Positions 44,618 to 53,821 of a stretch of 64,000 bases of DNA are shown here, piece by piece (the first letter of the stretch is position 1; each line of letters opens with the position of its first letter). This DNA is from Boseongicola aestuarii (lineage in GTDB: Bacteria; Pseudomonadota; Alphaproteobacteria; Rhodobacterales; Rhodobacteraceae), in contig NZ_FXXQ01000005.1 of the NCBI RefSeq assembly GCF_900184815.1, positions 124,001-188,000 of the forward strand. Reading direction: 5' to 3'. Below the pieces are notes generated by a model. It was not told the origin of the DNA. It searched no databases and worked only from the letters and a program-made list of their open reading frames with translations. The position numbers and the translations under genes are program-made.

Positions 44618-44707
44618 TGGCGGAGACGAAGGGATTCGAACCCTCGAACGAGTTTCCCCGTTACTCCCTTAGCAGGGGAGCGCCTTCGACCACTCGGCCA
44701 CGTCTCC
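44618..44707 (-). tRNA. tRNA-Ser (GCU anticodon)
   Basis: Read on the minus strand, the 90-base cloverleaf has a perfect 7-bp acceptor stem (GGAGACG with CGTCTCC), a G discriminator followed by an encoded CCA (44618-44620), an anticodon loop CTGCTAA giving GCU, a long variable arm as expected for serine, and a TTCGAAT T-loop. Decodes AGC/AGU serine codons. Confidence 0.95.
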
Positions 44708-44780
44708 GCTGACGGCTCTAACAGGTTCGCCACGCCGGAAACAAGCAAGAATTGAACCACTTCGCATTTTTGCGTGGCCC

Positions 44781-46130
44781 TCAGGCCATCCGTGCGTAAA
44801 GCCAGTTGGCAATCTGCAGCATTCCGGCGTCCTCGCCCACGCGCCCAACCAGTTGCACCCCAAGCGGCAAGCCGCTTGTAGCGCGCAGCAATGGCAGGTT
44901 GATCGCAGGCGTGCCCGCCATCGTCCAAAGTCCGTTCATCACCGAATCTCCGGTCGACGCCAAACCCACCGGTGCCTGCCCCAGCGACGACGGACACAGG
45001 ATCGCGTCGACCGCTTCGAAAATGCCCGCAAGAGCCGCATTCAACGCCGCCCGACAGCCCTTCGCCGCCTCATAGTCCGCTGCCGCAATGGCTCGCCCTT
45101 CGGCAATTGCCGCCTGAGTCTCGGCGCCCAGCGCACTCACATCGCGCTCTACATAATGCTGAAAATTCACCGCCATCTCGGCGAAATTGATCAACCGGCG
45201 ATTTGCCTCCGCAGTCTGGAAAACGTCCGGCAAATCGCGGACCATAACCGCCTCACCCAAACCCGCGGCAAACGCCTCAAGCGCCGTTCGATACTCCGGC
45301 TCCACCCGACTCCAGGCCTGAGGCCGCAAAAACGCGAACCGAGGCGAGCGCCCCAGATCCGCCCTCGCAGGCGCAAGCAACGCAGGCGCCTCAATCGACC
45401 GCGTCGCCGCATCGGCCGGGTCATGCCCAAAGAGCACCTCCGCCGCCATCGCCGCGCTCAAAGGATCTGCTGCAAACACGCCCAAAGTATCAAGCGTTTC
45501 GGACTGGTTCAGAACCCCGCGCCGCGGGATCGCCCCGAATGTCGGCTTGAAGCCCGTGACCCCGCAAAACGACGCAGGCCGCACAACCGACCCGCCCGTC
45601 TGCGTGCCGACGGCCAAAGGCACCATGCCATCCGCCACAGCTGCTGCCGAACCCGACGAGGACCCGCCGGGCGTATGCCCCAGATCGTGCGGATTGCGCG
45701 TCTTTCCGGGCGTGAAATAGGCCAGCTCGGTCGTGACGGTCTTGCCCATCATGATCGCACCTGCTGCGCGCAGCCTTTCCGCGACAAACGCATCCCGCTC
45801 CGGCACCCGCCCCTTGTCCAAAGCACAGCCATTCTCGGTCGCGATCCCTGCCGTATCGATCACATCCTTCAAACCCACTGGCACCCCATGCAAAGGCCCC
45901 AAAACGCCTCCAGCGGCACGATGCGCATCCAATCGCCGTGCTTCGTCCCGCGCCAACTCGAAATCGACCCACACCCATGCCCGCACATCCGCCTCACGCG
46001 CTTCGATACGGGAAATGCAGCGATCGACCAACGCCAGCGCCTTCAAATCACCTGACGCCAATTGGTCACGCAACGACAGCGCACTCTCCAAAGGCGCGCC
46101 AGACGCCCCAACTGTCTGAAAAACTGCCAT
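44781..46130 (-). CDS. Amidase signature family enzyme
   Basis: The 449-residue protein shows the Ser-cisSer-Lys triad of the amidase signature family: catalytic Lys in PVGLKDVIDTAG, GHTPGGSSSGSAAAVADGM with the cis-Ser, and the nucleophile Ser in VGTQTGGSVVRPASFCG. It hydrolyses an amide in the cytosol; substrate not predictable (members include GatA-like and aryl/aliphatic amidases). No GatB or GatC partner is adjacent, so the glutamyl-tRNA role is unlikely. The ATG shares one base with the ychF stop, so translation may be coupled. Confidence 0.9.
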   Translation of the reverse strand: MAVFQTVGASGAPLESALSLRDQLASGDLKALALVDRCISRIEAREADVRAWVWVDFELARDEARRLDAHRAAGGVLGPLHGVPVGLKDVIDTAGIATENGCALDKGRVPERDAFVAERLRAAGAIMMGKTVTTELAYFTPGKTRNPHDLGHTPGGSSSGSAAAVADGMVPLAVGTQTGGSVVRPASFCGVTGFKPTFGAIPRRGVLNQSETLDTLGVFAADPLSAAMAAEVLFGHDPADAATRSIEAPALLAPARADLGRSPRFAFLRPQAWSRVEPEYRTALEAFAAGLGEAVMVRDLPDVFQTAEANRRLINFAEMAVNFQHYVERDVSALGAETQAAIAEGRAIAAADYEAAKGCRAALNAALAGIFEAVDAILCPSSLGQAPVGLASTGDSVMNGLWTMAGTPAINLPLLRATSGLPLGVQLVGRVGEDAGMLQIANWLYARMA

Positions 46131-47227
46131 TAATTATTGAACAGGAAGTGCAGGACATCCCCGTCCTTCACCACATAAGTCTTACCCTCGGCGCGCATCT
46201 TGCCCGCGTCCTTGCAAGGCTGCTCGCCCCCCAAAGTGATGTAATCTTCATAACCAATGGTCTCGGCGCGAATGAACCCCTTCTCGAAGTCTCCATGGAT
46301 CACGCCAGCCGCCTGAGGTGCCCGTGTGCCGGCCGGAATAGTCCATGCCCGCGCCTCCTTGGGCCCGGCGGTGAAGTAGGTCTGCAAATTCAACAACTCA
46401 TAGCCCGCCCGGATCAGCCGATCCAATCCGGCCTCAGCCAACCCAAGCTCCTCAAGAAACATCTCGGCCTCGTCCGGCTCAAGCTGCGATATCTCTTCCT
46501 CAATCTTCGCCGAAATCACCACCGACGCCGCGCCTTGCGCCGCCGCCATCTCGGCCACGCGCGCCGACTGCGCATTGCCTTGCGAGGCCTCATCCTCCGC
46601 CACATTGCTCACGAACAACACCGGCTTCGAGGTCAAAAGCTGCAACATCCCCCAAGCCTTCGCATCCTCGTCAGCGACGTCAACCGTCCGCGCCGGCTGA
46701 CCGGCCTCCAGGACAGCGCGCGCTTCATTCAACAACCGTTCCTGCTGCACGGCTTCCTTGTCGCCACCACGCACCTTGCGCACGATGTTCTGCAAGCGTC
46801 GCTCGATGCTTTCCAGATCCGCCAGCATCAACTCGGTCTCGATTGTCTCCGCATCAGCCACCGGATCGACGCGCCCCTCAACATGAGTGACGTCGCCATC
46901 CTCGAAACACCGCAGAACATGCGCAATCGCGTCTACCTCGCGAATGTTCGCCAGAAACTGGTTTCCAAGCCCCTCACCTTTCGAGGCCCCCTTCACCAAT
47001 CCCGCGATATCCACAAACGTCATCCGTGTGGGAATGATTGACTTCGACTTGGCGATCTCCGCCAACCGGTCCAGCCGCGCATCAGGCACCGCCACCTCGC
47101 CCACATTGGGCTCGATCGTGCAAAACGGAAAATTCGCCGCCTGGGCTGCCGCCGTGCGCGTCAACGCATTGAACAACGTCGACTTGCCCACATTAGGCAG
47201 TCCCACAATTCCCATCTTGAAGCCCAT
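46130..47227 (-). CDS. ychF: Redox-regulated ATPase YchF (Obg-like)
   Basis: The 365-residue protein begins [20 protein letters not shown], with the G1 P-loop. [30 protein letters not shown] and the C-terminal TGS-domain [14 protein letters not shown] follow. YchF binds ATP in preference to GTP because the G4 NKxD motif is altered (FVSNVAEDE here). It is conserved in bacteria and associates with ribosomes. GGGAGAG precedes the start. The stop overlaps the amidase start by one base. Confidence 0.97.
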   Translation of the reverse strand: MGFKMGIVGLPNVGKSTLFNALTRTAAAQAANFPFCTIEPNVGEVAVPDARLDRLAEIAKSKSIIPTRMTFVDIAGLVKGASKGEGLGNQFLANIREVDAIAHVLRCFEDGDVTHVEGRVDPVADAETIETELMLADLESIERRLQNIVRKVRGGDKEAVQQERLLNEARAVLEAGQPARTVDVADEDAKAWGMLQLLTSKPVLFVSNVAEDEASQGNAQSARVAEMAAAQGAASVVISAKIEEEISQLEPDEAEMFLEELGLAEAGLDRLIRAGYELLNLQTYFTAGPKEARAWTIPAGTRAPQAAGVIHGDFEKGFIRAETIGYEDYITLGGEQPCKDAGKMRAEGKTYVVKDGDVLHFLFNN

Positions 47228-47297
47228 CTGACGCTCTCCCTGGCATGTCGCGAGATGGCTCTACCCCCCACCCCCGAAAGAGGCAAGCGCCGCAGCC

Positions 47298-47492
47298 CTA
47301 ATCACGCCTCGCCCGCGCCGTCGCGGCCTGAAAAATGATGAACCATGCCAGCAGAATGAACATCGGATGCGTCAACCCGCCCGAGAAAAGCAGCGCCGGC
47401 ACCCAGATCAGAAACACGACAATCGCCAGAAATGGCCGGCCGGCAAAAACAATCGATAAAGGCGGCAAAAGGATCGCAAGAATATAATTCAT
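47298..47492 (-). CDS. Small membrane protein, Pmp3/YqaE-like
   Basis: The 64-residue product has two hydrophobic helices with YILAILLPPLSIVFAG and WVPALLFSGGLTHPMF, similar in layout to the Pmp3/UPF0057 family (LPP motif after the first half-helix) though shortened. It sits in the inner membrane; the function is unknown, with links to membrane potential in related proteins. GAAGGAG lies only one base from the ATG, an unusually tight spacing, so the start could be slightly different. It follows ychF's promoter region on the same strand. Confidence 0.65.
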   Translation of the reverse strand: MNYILAILLPPLSIVFAGRPFLAIVVFLIWVPALLFSGGLTHPMFILLAWFIIFQAATARARRD

Positions 47493-47540
47493 ACTCCTTC
47501 ACATAAGAAACCACCCGGCTCCTGTCCACTCCGCCGCCAC

Positions 47541-47610
47541 CCCTTCTTTTTGGCGAAAATATCCAAGACGCCGACCAAAGGGAGGCGGGGGACTGCATCT
47601 CCCTCCCCGC
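47541..47610 (+). repeat. Interspersed hairpin repeat, copy A
   Basis: Reads cccttctttttggcgaaaat then atcc, followed by a GC-rich imperfect hairpin around gcgggg/ccccgc. It is one of four related copies in this window (others near 53283, 60878 and 63574). It lies between the small membrane gene and trpA. Confidence 0.7.
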
Positions 47611-47692
47611 GACACCCAAAATGGCGGCGCAACACTTGCATCCCACCGCCAGTTGAGCGACTTAAAACCCTGACCAACAAGAGTACACCGCC

Positions 47693-48484
47693 ATGACCCG
47701 GATCGACGCCAAATTCGCCGACCTCGCCTCCAGAGGCCAAAAGGCCTTCGTCACTTATGTGATGGCTGGCGACCCCGACTACGACACCTCGCTCGAGATC
47801 GTGCGCGGCCTGCCTGCCGCCGGTGTCGACGTGATCGAACTGGGCGTGCCCTTTACCGACCCGATGGCCGACGGCGCCACGATCCAACTTGCCGGCCAGC
47901 GCGCCCTCGAAGGCGGCATGACGCTGCAACGCACACTTGATCTCGCCCGCGCCTTCCGTGAAAGCGACGATACCACCCCGATCGTGCTCATGGGCTACTA
48001 CAACCCGATCTACTCTCGCGGCGTGGACAGATTCCTCCAAGATGCCAAGGCGGCCGGCATCGACGGGCTGATCGTGGTGGACCTTCCACCCGAAGAAGAC
48101 GCCGAACTCTGCATCCCGGCCCAGAAAGCGGGCCTGAACTTCATCCGCCTCGCCACTCCCACAACAGACGACAAACGCCTGCCGAAGGTGCTCCAGAACA
48201 CTTCGGGCTTCGTCTACTACGTCTCGATCACAGGGATCACCGGCGCGGCCAACGCGGTCGCTACCGATGTCGGCCCCGAAGTCGCTCGGATTAAATCGCA
48301 AACCGATTTGCCCATCATCGTGGGCTTCGGCATCAAGACCCCCGAGGGGGCCGCCGACATCGCGCGCGTCGCAGACGGCGCGGTGGTCGGCTCGGCGATT
48401 GTCGAAAAGATTGCAAAAGGTCAAAGTCCGGCCGATGTGCTGTCCTTTGTAAAGTCACTCGCGGATGGCGCGCACAGCGCCTAA
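47693..48484 (+). CDS. trpA: Tryptophan synthase alpha chain
   Basis: The 263-residue TIM-barrel protein has [18 protein letters not shown], the catalytic Glu and Asp in [39 protein letters not shown], the flexible loop [10 protein letters not shown], and [10 protein letters not shown] with the phosphate site. It cleaves indole-3-glycerol phosphate to indole, passed to TrpB, whose gene is not in the window; trpF is ~5.5 kb away on the other strand. The 3' end overlaps by 4 bases with a convergent small gene. Confidence 0.97.
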   Translation: MTRIDAKFADLASRGQKAFVTYVMAGDPDYDTSLEIVRGLPAAGVDVIELGVPFTDPMADGATIQLAGQRALEGGMTLQRTLDLARAFRESDDTTPIVLMGYYNPIYSRGVDRFLQDAKAAGIDGLIVVDLPPEEDAELCIPAQKAGLNFIRLATPTTDDKRLPKVLQNTSGFVYYVSITGITGAANAVATDVGPEVARIKSQTDLPIIVGFGIKTPEGAADIARVADGAVVGSAIVEKIAKGQSPADVLSFVKSLADGAHSA

Positions 48485-48654
48485 GCCTCGATCTCGTCGT
48501 ATTCCGAGCCAAGCCGCGAATACCGCTGCTCCATCAGCGTGTCCAAAGGTGCGTCCTCTGGATCTTCCGGTTTCCGGCGCCCGAAGATCACACCCAAAAA
48601 AGACTCCAATATCGATGCCGACAAGATAATTCCGGCCAAAGTCAGTACTTCCAT
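48481..48654 (-). CDS. Small predicted membrane-anchored protein (57 aa)
   Basis: From an ATG at 48654 with GAGG upstream, the frame codes for 57 residues: a hydrophobic N-terminal helix ([20 protein letters not shown]) then a charged tail ending in SEYDEIEA. It is not a shadow of trpA, with which it overlaps by only 4 bases at the stops. No family recognised. The neighbouring gene upstream also encodes a small one-helix protein, and the pair may be a unit. Confidence 0.5.
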   Translation of the reverse strand: MEVLTLAGIILSASILESFLGVIFGRRKPEDPEDAPLDTLMEQRYSRLGSEYDEIEA

Positions 48655-48783
48655 AACAACATTCCTCGTAACTCGCCCCCGGATGGAAATTCAGGGCTCG
48701 CACCGCTGGCGAAATCGGACAGCGGACACAACGACAGGTCAGGCCAAAAGCCACGGCCTCGCCGTCAGCGCGGGCCCTACCGA

Positions 48784-48990
48784 TTAACTGCTGTAAGAGA
48801 TATAGCGACGATGAACTGGACGATCCGCCACTTCGGTCTCTTCCGGCTGGTCAGGCCAGATGAACCGCTCGTAGTCGGCGACATGCTCTTCACGACGCGC
48901 ATCCCGACGCGCTTTGATAAGCACACCCGCAGCCACGATAAACGGCACGGAATACAAGACATAGGGAAGGTGAAGCCAAATCTCACTCAT
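48784..48990 (-). CDS. Small one-helix membrane protein (68 aa)
   Basis: The frame from the ATG at 48990 starts MSEIWLHLPYVLYSVPFIVA, a single membrane helix, then a charged tail with KARRDARREEHVADYERFIW. Longer in-frame starts (49011) give a Cys-rich and unlikely leader. No family recognised; it resembles other short membrane proteins of alphaproteobacteria in layout only. It lies 129 bases upstream of the 57-residue gene on the same strand. Confidence 0.55.
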   Translation of the reverse strand: MSEIWLHLPYVLYSVPFIVAAGVLIKARRDARREEHVADYERFIWPDQPEETEVADRPVHRRYISYSS

Positions 48991-49126
48991 AACACAACAC
49001 TCACAACACAAAAGATTTACAGCTAGGTTTATAGATTATCTATGTGGCCATATTTGGGCGCAATGAGGGCATTTACGCCTCAATTTCACCTCGGATCCGC
49101 CGTATTCCGACTGCCGTCCAAGCATT

Positions 49127-49153
49127 AAAAAACCCGGGCGCGCGCGCCCGGGT
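49127..49153 (-). terminator. Rho-independent terminator of glnK-amtB
   Basis: On the minus strand a perfect GC stem (acccgggcg, four-base loop cgcg, cgcccgggt) is followed by TTTTTT. It lies 34 bases after the amtB stop. Confidence 0.9.
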
Positions 49154-49186
49154 CAAGTTTACTCAATTGACTGAATGGAAGGGAGA

Positions 49187-50491
49187 TCAGCCTTTCGAGA
49201 AGTCTGGATAGGCTTCCATACCAAGCTCGGATGTATCGAGACCCTGGATTTCGGCTTCTTCGCTAACGCGGATGCCCATCAGTCCCTTCAGCACCATCCA
49301 GAGGATGTAGCTGACAACGAATGTGAACACACCGTAAGCGACGATACCCGTCAGTTGAACCACAAGGCTCGCGTCGCTGTTGTAGAAGACAACCGCAATG
49401 GTGCCCCAGATGCCTGCGAACAGGTGAACCGGGATCGCACCGACCACGTCGTCAATCTTCAGCTTGTCCAGCATCGGAACCGTGAAGACCACGATGATAC
49501 CACCGACCGCACCGATCCACAGCGCACCGAACAAGGTTGGCGCAAGAGGCTCGGCAGTGATCGACACCAGACCGGCAAGCGCGCCGTTCAGAACCATCGT
49601 CAGGTCGACTTTCTTGTACATGACCTGCGTCATCAGCAGAGCTGCGATCGCACCAGCAGCTGCCGCCATGTTGGTGTTGGCAAAGATGCGCGAGACGTCC
49701 GTGATGTCGCCCACGGTGCCGGCAGCAAGCTGCGAACCACCGTTGAAACCGAACCAACCAAGCCACAGGATGAACGTACCCAAAGTCGCCAGCGCAAGGT
49801 TCGAGCCGGGCATCGGATGCACTCTGCCGTCCTTGTACTTGCCGATACGCGCGCCAAGCACCAAGGCACCAGCCAAAGCAGCCCAGCCACCAACCGAGTG
49901 AACGATCGTCGAACCGGCGAAGTCAGAGAAACCCATCTCCGACAGCCAACCGCCGCCCCACTGCCACGAACCCGTGATCGGATACATAAAGCCCGTCAGG
50001 ACGACAACGAAGACCAGGAACGGCCACAGCTTGATGCGCTCGGCCAGAACACCGGACACGATCGACGCCGTTGCGGCGACGAACATCAACTGGAAGAAGA
50101 AGTCCGAACCGACGGATGCATAATCAAGCGAGGCATCAGCCGCCGCCAGACCAACCGGCTCCAGAGATGTCGGCACGAAGTTGAAGGCAAAGTAGCCGTT
50201 GAACTCGCCCGGATACATCAGGTTGAACCCGACCAGCCAGTACATAACAGAAGCAATCGAGAACAAGGCGATGTTCTTTGTAAGCTGCATTGTCACGTTT
50301 TTGGAACGCACAAGGCCCGCTTCCAGCATGGCAAAACCAGCTGCCATCCAGAACACCAAAAAACCACCAACAAGGAACAAAAGCGTGGTCAGGATGTAAG
50401 GTTGAATGTCAGGCGCTGCGTCTTGCGCCAAAGCGAAGGTCGGCAGCAAAGCCGCACCAGCCGTCGCAGTGATGAGTGTTTTATAGTTCAT
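49187..50491 (-). CDS. amtB: Ammonium transporter AmtB
   Basis: The 434-residue protein has a signal-like N-terminus (MNYKTLITATAGAALLPTFA) and eleven or so helices. The twin histidines of the pore lie in IVHSVGGWAALAGAL and IPVHLFAGIWGTI, and FWMAAGFAMLEAGLVRSKNV is the typical early motif. It conducts ammonium/ammonia into the cell. It lies 24 bases after glnK, whose product blocks it when nitrogen is plentiful. GAAGGGG precedes the start. Confidence 0.97.
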   Translation of the reverse strand: MNYKTLITATAGAALLPTFALAQDAAPDIQPYILTTLLFLVGGFLVFWMAAGFAMLEAGLVRSKNVTMQLTKNIALFSIASVMYWLVGFNLMYPGEFNGYFAFNFVPTSLEPVGLAAADASLDYASVGSDFFFQLMFVAATASIVSGVLAERIKLWPFLVFVVVLTGFMYPITGSWQWGGGWLSEMGFSDFAGSTIVHSVGGWAALAGALVLGARIGKYKDGRVHPMPGSNLALATLGTFILWLGWFGFNGGSQLAAGTVGDITDVSRIFANTNMAAAAGAIAALLMTQVMYKKVDLTMVLNGALAGLVSITAEPLAPTLFGALWIGAVGGIIVVFTVPMLDKLKIDDVVGAIPVHLFAGIWGTIAVVFYNSDASLVVQLTGIVAYGVFTFVVSYILWMVLKGLMGIRVSEEAEIQGLDTSELGMEAYPDFSKG

Positions 50492-50515
50492 TTCGCGTAT
50501 CCCCTTCTGCGCGGA

Positions 50516-50854
50516 TCAAATTGCGTCGTCGTTCGTCTCGCCCGTGCGGACACGCAGAGCGCTTTGCACATCGAGAACGAAGATTTTGCCATCACCGATC
50601 TTGTCGGTCTTTGCCGTTGTCGCGATGGTCTCGACGACCTGATCCGCCATGCTGGCTGCGACCACGATCTCAAGTTTGACCTTCGGCACGAAGTTCACGG
50701 CATATTCGGCGCCGCGATAGATTTCTGTGTGTCCCGACTGCGAGCCGAAGCCCTTGATCTCGGTCACCATCATGCCGCGCACACCGATGGACGTGAGCGC
50801 CTCGCGCACCTCCTCCAGCTTGAACGGCTTAATTGCTGCAATGATAAGTTTCAT
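50516..50854 (-). CDS. glnK: Nitrogen regulatory P-II protein GlnK
   Basis: The 112-residue protein starts MKLIIAAIKPFKLEEVREAL and has the T-loop HTEIYRGAEYAV with Tyr 51, the uridylylation site, and GDGKIFVLDVQSALRVRTGE. P-II senses ATP/ADP and 2-oxoglutarate and controls AmtB. The start at 50854 (GGAAGGGGA upstream) is preferred; an upstream extension of 44 residues in the same frame is not P-II-like. Confidence 0.97.
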   Translation of the reverse strand: MKLIIAAIKPFKLEEVREALTSIGVRGMMVTEIKGFGSQSGHTEIYRGAEYAVNFVPKVKLEIVVAASMADQVVETIATTAKTDKIGDGKIFVLDVQSALRVRTGETNDDAI

Positions 50855-50970
50855 CGTTCCCCTTCCGACTAAGCGAGCCCCTGCGCTCGCATCACGGGCA
50901 ACAAAGAGCGTTGCCGCACCGCGGCGGCAAGGAACCGAGGGGTTGTTTGCAGGGCAAAAAACAACCGACT

Positions 50971-50985
50971 TGCACAATTTTTGCA
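50971..50985. promoter_or_regulatory. Candidate NtrC-binding site upstream of glnK
   Basis: tgcacaatttttgca matches the NtrC consensus TGCAC-N5-GTGCA with one mismatch. It lies ~115 bases upstream of the glnK start, the expected region for nitrogen control of glnK-amtB. Confidence 0.5.
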
Positions 50986-51118
50986 CAAATTAGGCGTTTC
51001 GATTAAATTTTAGTCATTCAGATAACGCCCTGACGCAACGGACCGAGCGGAAATCGCTCTCTACATTTTGTGATTCAGTGCCTATGTTAGATACCAGAGC
51101 AGTATTGGACCCATCGGT

Positions 51119-53266
51119 ATGAGTGGCACGGGCAAAGGGCGGCCGCCGCTGGTTGCAGACAAAAGACAGTCGAAAAAAGCAACAGCAGCAGCAAAACCCC
51201 GCACGACCAGAACCAGACGCAAGAAACCCGTGCAACGCACGCGGTCGCGCAATCCGTTCGTGTGGCTATTTCGGTTTCTGCTCCGGCTTGTCTGGGGTAT
51301 CGGGTGGCGCGTCACGGCCATCGCCACTATGCTGGTCGGCGGTGCCGTCGTCTTCTATGCTGCTACGCTGCCACCGGTGAACACGCTTCTTGATGGCCGC
51401 GCACGCGGCTCGGTCACTATGCTGGACCGCACAGGCCAGGTCTTTGCCTGGCGCGGCGAACAATTCGGCGGCCAGATCACCGCCGAAACCGTCTCGCCCT
51501 TTCTCAAGAACGCCATCATCGCCACCGAGGACCGCCGCTTTTACAGCCACTTCGGTCTCTCGCCGCGCGGCATCGCCAGCGCGATCCGCATCAACCTTTC
51601 GGAAGGACGCGGCCCCCTGTCCGGCCACGGCGGCTCGACCATCACCCAACAAACGGCGAAACTCCTCTGCCTCGGCACGCCTTTTGACCCTACCAGTGGC
51701 ATGTCCGAGGCCGAATTCGAAACCGACTGCCGCCGCACGACGCTGGTGCGCAAGATGAAAGAAGCCGTCTATTCGATGGCAATGGAACTGCGCTATTCCA
51801 AAGACGATATTCTGACGATCTATCTCAACCGCGCCTATCTCGGCGCTGGCTCACGCGGGTTCGAAGCCGCCGCACAACGCTATTTCGGCCGCTCCGCGAA
51901 CGAGCTTCTGCCCTCCGAAGCCGCGATGCTTGCAGGCCTCCTCGTCGCCCCCACGCGCTATGCACCAACAGCCAACCTTCAACGCTCGCGCGATCGCGCG
52001 AACCTGATCATCGGCCTGATGGAAGATCAGGGCAAACTCACCGCAGACGAAGCCCGCTTCGCACGCGCCAACCCCGCCACCCTGTCCGAGGCCGCCGAAG
52101 CCCGCGCCGGAGGCTACTTTGCCGACTGGGTCATGGACCAGGGGCCGGCCTTCCTGACCGACGACACCACCGAGGACGTGGTGATCCGGACGACATTCGA
52201 CCAGCAAATCCAGACATCCGCCGAAGAGGCGCTGCAATGGGTCTTCGACAACAAGGTCCGCGAGGGAAGTGAAGCCCAAGCCGCCATCGTCGTGATGAGC
52301 GCCGACGGCGCCGTGCGCGCCATGGTCGGCGGGCGCAAATTCCGCGGTATCGCTGGCCAGTTCAACCGTGCGATACAGGCCAAGCGCCAAACCGGATCGG
52401 CCTTCAAACCCTTTGTCTACGGCGCGGCCCTCGACCTTGGATATTCTCCGAACGACACCGTCACCGATGAACCCCTCTGCATGGACGTCCCCGGCTCGGG
52501 CCAATGGTGTCCCTCGAACTATTCCCGCGATTACAAAGGCCTGGTTACCCTGACCGAAGCGCTCGCCCAATCACTCAACATTCCCGCCGTAAAGGTCTTC
52601 GACCGCGTCGGTCGCGAAGCGGTGGTCAAGATCGCCTCGGACTTCGGCATCGAAAGCGACCTTGCAGTCGGCCCTGCGCTTGCGCTTGGCACATCCGAAT
52701 CCACGCTGCTTGAAATGACAGGCGCCTACGCAGGGATCCTGAACGGTGGTTCTTCCGTGGCCCCCTACGGCCTTGTCGAACTCAGCCTGAAGGGCGACAG
52801 CGATCCGCTTTTGTCACAGGAAGGCGGCATCGGCGAGCGCGTCATCACTGAAGAGGCGGCACGCCAGCTAACCTATATGATGAGCGAAGTGATCTACCGC
52901 GGTACCGGCACCCGCGCCCGCCTCGATGGCCGCCCGGCCGCAGGCAAGACCGGCACGACCCAGGCCGCACGTGACGCCTGGTTCATCGGCTTCACCGCAG
53001 ATTACGTCGCGGGCGTCTGGATGGGGTACGACGACAACACGCCGCTGTCAGGAGTCACGGGCGGTGGTCTGCCCGCCGAGATTTGGCACGAAACCATGAC
53101 GCGCGTTCACGAAGGCTTGCCCGCGCGCAGCCTGCCGATGGCCGCGCCTGCCCCGTCCCGTCAGGTCGCAACCGAACAGCGCCCGCGCCGCGACGGGAAC
53201 CGCGGCGGTGACAACACGGTCGAGCGCGTTATCCTGAACGTCCTGAACGAGTTGTTCGGCAACTGA
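51119..53266 (+). CDS. Penicillin-binding protein 1A family (bifunctional transglycosylase/transpeptidase)
   Basis: The 715-residue protein has a basic cytosolic tail (rich in K/R), one membrane helix near residues 65-85, a GT51 domain with ATEDRRFYSHFG and GGSTITQQTAK, and a transpeptidase domain with the SxxK motif in RQTGSAFKPFVYG, the S-x-N motif in LAQSLNIPAVKV, and KTGTTQAARDAWF. It polymerises and cross-links peptidoglycan in the periplasm. It has an Arg/Pro-rich C-terminal tail. It is divergent from glnK and convergent with the GNAT gene. Confidence 0.95.
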   Translation: MSGTGKGRPPLVADKRQSKKATAAAKPRTTRTRRKKPVQRTRSRNPFVWLFRFLLRLVWGIGWRVTAIATMLVGGAVVFYAATLPPVNTLLDGRARGSVTMLDRTGQVFAWRGEQFGGQITAETVSPFLKNAIIATEDRRFYSHFGLSPRGIASAIRINLSEGRGPLSGHGGSTITQQTAKLLCLGTPFDPTSGMSEAEFETDCRRTTLVRKMKEAVYSMAMELRYSKDDILTIYLNRAYLGAGSRGFEAAAQRYFGRSANELLPSEAAMLAGLLVAPTRYAPTANLQRSRDRANLIIGLMEDQGKLTADEARFARANPATLSEAAEARAGGYFADWVMDQGPAFLTDDTTEDVVIRTTFDQQIQTSAEEALQWVFDNKVREGSEAQAAIVVMSADGAVRAMVGGRKFRGIAGQFNRAIQAKRQTGSAFKPFVYGAALDLGYSPNDTVTDEPLCMDVPGSGQWCPSNYSRDYKGLVTLTEALAQSLNIPAVKVFDRVGREAVVKIASDFGIESDLAVGPALALGTSESTLLEMTGAYAGILNGGSSVAPYGLVELSLKGDSDPLLSQEGGIGERVITEEAARQLTYMMSEVIYRGTGTRARLDGRPAAGKTGTTQAARDAWFIGFTADYVAGVWMGYDDNTPLSGVTGGGLPAEIWHETMTRVHEGLPARSLPMAAPAPSRQVATEQRPRRDGNRGGDNTVERVILNVLNELFGN

Positions 53267-53282
53267 GGTTAGCTGTCTTTCC

Positions 53283-53356
53283 CCCGCTATCGCGGGCGAT
53301 CCATGCGAGGGGCTTTGCCCCTCGCGCTCCCCAGGATATTTTCGCCAAAAAGAAAG
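53283..53356 (-). repeat. Interspersed hairpin repeat, copy B
   Basis: On the minus strand it reads ctttctttttggcgaaaata then tcctgggg, followed by the perfect hairpin gcgagggg-ctttg-cccctcgc (53305-53325), and a second small hairpin cccgc...gcggg (53284-53295). It occupies the gap between the convergent penicillin-binding protein and GNAT genes and may act as a terminator. Confidence 0.75.
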
Positions 53357-53374
53357 CCGCCGGAATTGCAGGCG

Positions 53375-53821
53375 TCAGAGCGCCTTCTTGAACCCGAAAT
53401 GACTGGCCACGAACCCAGCCCGTTCATAGAACCGGCGCGTTTCGTCGCGATTTTTGTTCATAGTGAGCTGCAATAAGACCGCCCCCGCAGCGCGCGCGCG
53501 TTTTTCGGCATCTTCTACAAGAAGCGCCCCGATTCCCTGCCCACGGAAGCCCGACGCAACGCGAACACCTTCGATTTGGGCGCGCCGCGCACCCGCCAGT
53601 GATATGCCCGGTATGATCGTAATCTGATAGGTCGCGATGATCCGCGCCTCACGCTCGCCAACGATCAGGCGATTGCCCGGCATCGCCATCATATCGGCAA
53701 AGGCCGCAAGATAGATTTCGGGCGTCGCGGTTTCGCGCATCTGCCCCAGGCCGTCATCGCGCAGTAGTTCAACGGCAGCCGCAACGTCGCGCCGACCCGC
53801 TACGCGGAACGCCAAAGTCAT
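53375..53821 (-). CDS. GNAT-family N-acetyltransferase
   Basis: The 148-residue protein has the acetyl-CoA-binding motif A around [28 protein letters not shown] (two parts: [18 protein letters not shown] and [11 protein letters not shown]), and [20 protein letters not shown] at motif B. It acetylates an unknown amine. It overlaps trpF by 4 bases, which couples their translation but is not known to connect their functions. Confidence 0.9.
   Translation of the reverse strand: MTLAFRVAGRRDVAAAVELLRDDGLGQMRETATPEIYLAAFADMMAMPGNRLIVGEREARIIATYQITIIPGISLAGARRAQIEGVRVASGFRGQGIGALLVEDAEKRARAAGAVLLQLTMNKNRDETRRFYERAGFVASHFGFKKAL

Noticed and set aside
44618-44707. tRNA-Ser as an integration site with a direct repeat
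   Set aside because: No duplicated tRNA 3' end was found in the window, so attachment-site use is not supported.
44853-46055. 400-codon plus-strand frame opposite the amidase
   Set aside because: Arg- and Pro-rich translation typical of an antisense frame, no ribosome site.
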